A DNA stretch of 64,000 nucleotides from Stenopsyche tienmushanensis (lineage: Eukaryota > Arthropoda > Insecta > Trichoptera > Stenopsychidae): contig WACJ01000047.1 in assembly GCA_008973525.1 (NCBI GenBank), forward strand, positions 1,364,001-1,428,000. Reading direction: 5' to 3'. The first letter of the stretch is position 1, and every line of letters starts with the position of its first letter. The notes beneath the pieces were generated by a model that was not told the DNA's origin, searched no databases, and saw only the letters and a program-made list of their open reading frames with translations. Of this stretch, positions 59,087 to 64,000 are shown one piece after another. The translations under genes were made by a program, and so were the position numbers.

Positions 59087-62000
59087 TATAGTGGTATCTA
59101 TTTATTTGTTTGTAACGTTTAGTATTATACGAAAGTATTATAGAAAATACGAAACATTTCCATTATGACTTCTTATTTTCTTTATGGAATCCTTTATAAT
59201 ATAAAAATGAATACATGAAAAATACAATCAAAATTATATTTCTCGTAATAAAATTATATTTTTTCGCTGATTGAGTCCACATAGTGTTTATAAAGACCAA
59301 AGTCCAACGGGATGTATTTTTATAATACAGTACTATAAAATTTCCTACAATATTTGAATTGTTTTTTTAATATGGCTATAACACTCTAGAAAAAAAATGC
59401 TCTTAAGGGTAGCAATCTTGTTTCAATTTACTTTTATGGCAAATTGACAGATAGAAATCGTGACTGAATTTTTAAGATATTAAATTGACAATAGAACTGA
59501 CATTTTTTTAACATTAGAAAAATAACATATTTATTATTGATATCATCCAAGATTATAACATTGATATGATCATATTATACACATTATACAAATGGACAGT
59601 ATATCAAATTCCAATTTGATCTATCAAGGCTTAACAACAAAATATCTTTCATTTTTGTATTTATATGTTATTAATATATTAGCTAACTGAAGTTTGTTCA
59701 CCATTTTTTACTTTTTATATTCTCCAAGCCAATTTGAAATATTATGAAGAATATTTTAAACTGGAGCATAACTAATCTGTTCCAAAATTATTATGAAGCT
59801 TTTTATCTAATCTATTATCAACTGCCCAAATGAAAATTGAACCACCATCATCACTTAATAACCACAATTATTTCACTTTAAGATAAGATTCTGTTATAAC
59901 TGTAATATAAACGCAGTAGATAAAATAACCATTTCCTAACATCAGCAATTAATTCATTATTAAATTTCTTTTTTACTTATTTATCGTATAATAATTGTAT
60001 TGAATTAGCTTCTATAAATATTTTGATAGGATGGGAATTTCCTTAATCAGGTTTAATATATATGTAATTTTCCTTAAGGATAATCTTTATAGCTGCGCCT
60101 AAGAAGCCTATAAGCTTAACCAAGTATTCATCATGAAAAAAGAAGCAGCGTAAGATGATTTGTACTTTTCATATGATATTGTAAGGTAAACCGATGAAAG
60201 ATGATAAAGTTTAACGTTGAAAATAATTAATTTTCATTACCAAACGAGAAGTGATTAAGAAGAATTAAGGAAGAAACGACGTTCTAATTGTTATTTTTAA
60301 AACAGTTAACGACGAATTACATTCCGAAAATTCCTGTTCTTTCTTAAAGCCGCAAATGTACATAATTGAAGAGACTTCATAATTCAGCCGCAATCTTTTT
60401 GATCGTTGAATGAAAGAAAATCCCTCGTAAAATTCAAAATACCTTCACAATTTCTCCAAGCTTTTACATAGCTACGGAATGTGGTTCGTCCGTTTTTTGA
60501 CCATCCGTAATGTCTGAGAGAGTCTTGTTAATTTTCATGCTAATTTCTTTCACGAGACTTTGCAAAAGTATAATTTCATTATCTGCGAGACGAAATGCGT
60601 CCTGTGAAATTCAGCGCTTTGCATACTTTAAAGAAATACGTCCGCAATTAAAGATGGTCCTTTCGAGGAAATCGATTCATCTCAACGTAAATATTTTTAT
60701 TAAAAAATATTTCAAATAAAAATACGTAATTGCGTAACTAGTTAAATAAAATTTATCTGGCAGGCTTGACTTTTATGCTAGCTTTTTGGAAAACTCCTTT
60801 TTCTCATTATGTCCCTGCAGGTTTGCTCCAAGTTCAGAACTTGCCTTGTTTTATAATTCATTAGGTGAAATTCCCATAGAAGAACGTTGGTACTTACCCG
60901 AGTTAAATTCTTTCGACAGGCGGACGAATAAACCGGAAGATTTAGCTGTTTCCGCCTCTTTACGCGAAAGTGATATTTTTTACATCAAATAATTCCACTG
61001 CCTTTGGATGAGTCCTTCATAATCTTAGAGAATCACAAAAAAGTCACTCCGATAAAATCTCCAAAGCTTATTTATTATTTAGAAGATGGACAACTTCCTT
61101 TTTCCTTTATCTCGATACATAAATGAATACATTTTTACAACATCCCTCTATAGTTGATATGAAAGTCGAATTAAATTCACATAGTAAAAGGCATTCTATA
61201 TGAAAGATTCATCATACGAGTGCAACTATAGCTTATTACACAACCCAAGGATTATCAAACTGTGTGAAATAATAACCTTTTCAGCGGGGCGATTTAGAAC
61301 TGTGATTATAGTTTAAATAATACGACTCAACGACATGTTTAAAATAATTCAAACGCACGCCAAACAATTTCAAATAGCTTGAAATAAACCACTTTTCAAA
61401 TGAGAATTCCATGAATTTTCCACTGAAATCCTAGCCATATTATAATTATTCTTTTGAAGTGACCACAATTATTTTTCGCGTGATCAATTTTCCGACCCAA
61501 AAATGTTCCCATGCAATCACTGTCAAAACCGAAATGATACATTCGAATTAACTTTAAATTTGAAGCCTCCCCGTAATTGACGTTCGAATAATATTTCACC
61601 CTCGACCAATATCGGAGTAAAATGCCACCCTTCGAAATGTCATATTATCAGAAACATATGCTGTTCATGAATTTAGGGGCTTACCGAGCCTGTCAAAATA
61701 TTTCATATCGTTACAGGCCATGAGCCGCGTATCGAAGTATCGATCCGCGATTTGACAAACAGTGCCACGCTGATACTTTTGTCAAACTCTTTGTCAACGG
61801 GGACTTGTAATGGCAACGAGCCATATTAAAAATATATTTATGCACAGACCCAAACAATATTATCCAGATTTCAACTGGCGTCCATTCATCTCTATCTTAA
61901 ACCATTTGATTCAATCATATCAAACATAAATGACAGTTTTACTGTTACATCCGGTAGTATAGTCTGGCCACTGCTATTTCAATCAATTTACTGTCTTAAA

Positions 62001-62597
62001 AATGCCATAAACTTTTATTACTTGATGCACCAACGTGCTCTTTCGGCGATCATGCAATTAAATCTTAAAGTTCTGATCTATTTCCTAAATTTGTTTCCGA
62101 ATATAAAACTTCTAAAGATATTAATGTATTTTTCCTTCGACTAATGGCCATGGAGTTAAATCAAAAGTTTTCCATTAAAAATATAATTTACGTGGTCTTT
62201 TACTGATCAATTTGACGATATTTTCATAGAATAAAAATGTGATCGTATACCACCCCTTCTATATATTTTTGATCAAATCCATTGATCATATCGCCGTATA
62301 AAATACGTTTTTCAAATTTACAAATCATTTTTCATCACATGTTTTCTGTTACAGATATTAAATTCTCATTCATCATCATATGGTAAAATATAAACAACAC
62401 TGAAATATGTATCGATCATATACGCTGAATTGATCCAAATTTATGCTATTTAAATCTGACCACTTCATTGTTTGTATTTGTGATGCACTAGTTCATGCGG
62501 CACACGATAATTTGAATCAAAGATTTCAAACATATATCAGTTATTATATTTATTATTATCCCTAATACGATTTATGTAGTTAAATAATACTTTTATT
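59087..62597. other. Gene-free stretch with GC-richer islands
   Basis: AT-rich to about 60240. About 60300-61000 and 61260-61840 are less AT-rich, with frames 60510-60719, 60786-60992 and 61396-61599 lacking motifs. No transposon signature. Confidence 0.3.
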
Positions 62598-62830
62598 CAA
62601 TAGTTCTTAAACTTATGTAATCCACGAACCCCCTCTTGAGCAAAATTTCTTTCGTGTACCCTTCATAAGCGAATTTTTTTTCGCAGACCCCCTCTTAAAG
62701 AATTTTTTTTCGGGTGACCTCACCCTACCCTTTTGACTTAATTTTTCAAACAAACATTTCATCGTCTAATATTGGTCATAATAAATCTTCTTACAATGTT
62801 TATAGTAATAAATGGTTTAAAATATCCCAC
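62598..62830 (-). mobile_element. Truncated copy of the short hAT-type element
   Basis: CAATAGTTCTTAAACTTATG at the left edge is a hAT-type terminus. The text that follows, ACCCCCTCTTGAGC, ACCCTTCATAAGCGAATT, AAACAAACATTTCATCG and TCTTCTTACAATGTTT, matches the reverse complement of 9672-9974 in order. The opposite terminus is missing, so this copy is cut off about 230 bases in. About 100 bases separate the loss point from the mariner relic at 62932. Confidence 0.75.
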
Positions 62831-62931
62831 AAAAACTCCATTATCTCTCTAATGATAATGTAAGAGACGTATAGGTCAGAGCGATATCTACGGAGCTGTC
62901 TGCTTCTTCAATAACATATTTTAAAAAATCG

Positions 62932-63245
62932 ATAGAGGCTACGAAGAACATCTGTGAGATTCATGGTAACATTGGATGTCAGGAAACAATGGTTTAAAAA
63001 AAAAGGAGACTCGAGTTTGAAAGACGAGCCTTAAAGTGGACAATCCTGGCAGAATAAAATCAGATGCTGATCATCGAACAGTTATCAAAAATAGTTGATA
63101 CATCCTGATCCAGTACTCAGAGAACCCTAAAGAAATAAGGCAAGATTCAAAAAGGTGTTTTGGTTCCACGTCAAGCACATTTCTTCGTGATTTAGTAACT
63201 GGTGATGAAAAATGGGTCTTCTATTCACACGTGATAAGATAAAAT
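62932..63245 (+). pseudogene. Mariner transposase relic, N-terminal half to first aspartate
   Basis: IEATKNICEIHGNIGCQETM is the N-terminal helix-turn-helix. DADHRTVIKNS and the following text correspond to the linker and second helix-turn-helix. DLVTGDEKWVFYSHV near 63189-63225 is the first catalytic block, with its aspartate intact. Stops and frame changes lie between the blocks, and the stretch between the second HTH and VTGDE is shortened. The C-terminal half is absent; unrelated sequence follows from about 63260. The lineage resembles the relics at 15465 and 27865 more than the pair at 2507 and 35265, judging by NICEIHG. Confidence 0.85.
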
Positions 63246-64000
63246 ATTGTTTAGACTGTGGACAAAGGTATGTACTTTTAAGGGGGTCAATCCCTTTAAA
63301 CGCTCGAAAATGAATCGTTTTTCATATATTTTTAATGGTGATAAAATATTCGCATCATTTTAAATTTTTGACATTACTTTACTACAACTTTAAAGTGCTA
63401 ATTTATTTTATATTTAAGAAAAATGGCGGAGTTATAAGGTATTCCATTTGGCGCCTTTTCTCGTGATATCAAACGGCTCGCCACTTGTCGAAGGTTTCCT
63501 GTTAAACTGAAATCGAAAATGGAAATATTTTTTGATTTTTAATATGTGTAGGCAGTCAATTAAGCTATAGAAATTTAAAAAAGTATAAAATTAAAAATTT
63601 AGTAGGCTTTTTAGTTAAACTTTATTATTTTTTACCATTTTCTTGAGAAATTTTACCCCAAAAAAATTATTTATTTACGCGAAAACCTTAAAACTTTAGC
63701 TTAGTCGACTAGATAATATTATAGTGAGAGATCAATCAATAACTTTTTAAGCTACAACTGGCGAACATTTTGAAAATGCAGTTTCGAGATAATCTCACTT
63801 AAAGTTTCAATGTGATAAAACTATCAATTTAAGTGACTTACCAATCAACCAATGATTCCAAGTGCATATAATAAATCTTCAGCTATCCTAAAAAGTTGAT
63901 TATCTTCGACTAACTGTTGTTTTCGGGCTATACGAGCTGCTTTTGTCTCAGAAACACTCTAACGGTTCTACCTCGCTACTCGCGCTTCATCGATATTTTC
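63246..64000. other. Unassigned right edge
   Basis: About 63270-63540 has a distinctive text (AAGGGGGTCAATCCCTTTAA, later AATGGCGGAGTTATAAGG and ATCAAACGGCTCGCCACTTG) that looks like part of an inserted element, but no partner copy is in the window. At the far right the minus strand has a 39-codon stop-free stretch (63842-63958, ETKAARIARKQQLVEDNQLF) followed by an ideal donor GTAAGT at 63841-63836. No start codon or flanking exon is visible, so no gene is claimed. Confidence 0.3.

Noticed and set aside
1..64000. CRISPR array, bacterial defence system, prophage or operon
   Set aside because: No regularly spaced repeats, no dense ORFs, no bacterial-type genes; the window is animal nuclear DNA.

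Overview
This is a strongly AT-rich stretch of nuclear DNA from an animal, most likely an arthropod. The evidence is the type of transposon remains: several mariner lineages, an IS630/Tc1-like DDE element, pogo/Tigger-like and hAT remains, and a tRNA-derived SINE. I cannot name the species; an AT-rich crustacean such as a parasitic copepod, or an insect, would both fit. There are no operons, no bacterial-type gene density, no rRNA and no CRISPR. Almost all short open frames in the window look like chance frames.

The only host-like coding signal I can support is at the left edge. It is a 45-codon open frame on the minus strand that begins with ATG at 135 and runs off the window. A second minus-strand frame at 2133-2426 has a protein-like composition but no family I recognise. 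Everything between them and the right edge is best read as intergenic or intronic DNA built from old transposons, AT-rich filler and scattered GC-richer islands.

Layout: 1-135 partial coding exon; 2507-3258 internally deleted mariner with terminal repeats; 6411-6505 dispersed repeat; 7481-7650 tRNA-like SINE head; 9672-9974 small hAT-type non-autonomous element; 12815-12990 mariner scrap; 13062-13985 element with terminal inverted repeats and an internal foldback; 15465-15845 mariner relic; 18564-18708 solo terminus of a long-TIR element; 22918-23270 SINE; 27865-28348 mariner relic; 31630-31709 second solo terminus with a perfect hairpin; 34940-35215 GC-rich block; 35265-35840 second copy of the first mariner, inverted relative to it; 37131-37362 3' end of a Tc1/mariner-like element; 38501-38930 SINE; 40320-41050 GC-rich block joined to a pogo/Tigger-like transposase tail ending at 41511; 44363-44498 and 50297-50433 paired repeat with hairpin; 46025-46057 AT microsatellite; 46265-46830 mariner relic; 51601-51900 two direct repeats; 54521-54845 juxtaposed Tc-like and hAT transposase fragments; 58161-59086 nearly complete long-TIR element; 62598-62830 second hAT-type copy; 62932-63245 mariner relic.

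None of the transposases is intact: each carries stops, frameshifts, deletions or lost catalytic aspartates, so any present movement would need enzymes supplied from elsewhere. The most novel-looking items are three families seen through several copies or arms within this one window: the long-TIR element (58161-59086 with two solo ends), the foldback element (13062-13985), and the tRNA-derived SINE with a conserved 3' tail (22918-23270 and 38501-38930). All comparisons were made by eye; no alignment or database search was run.
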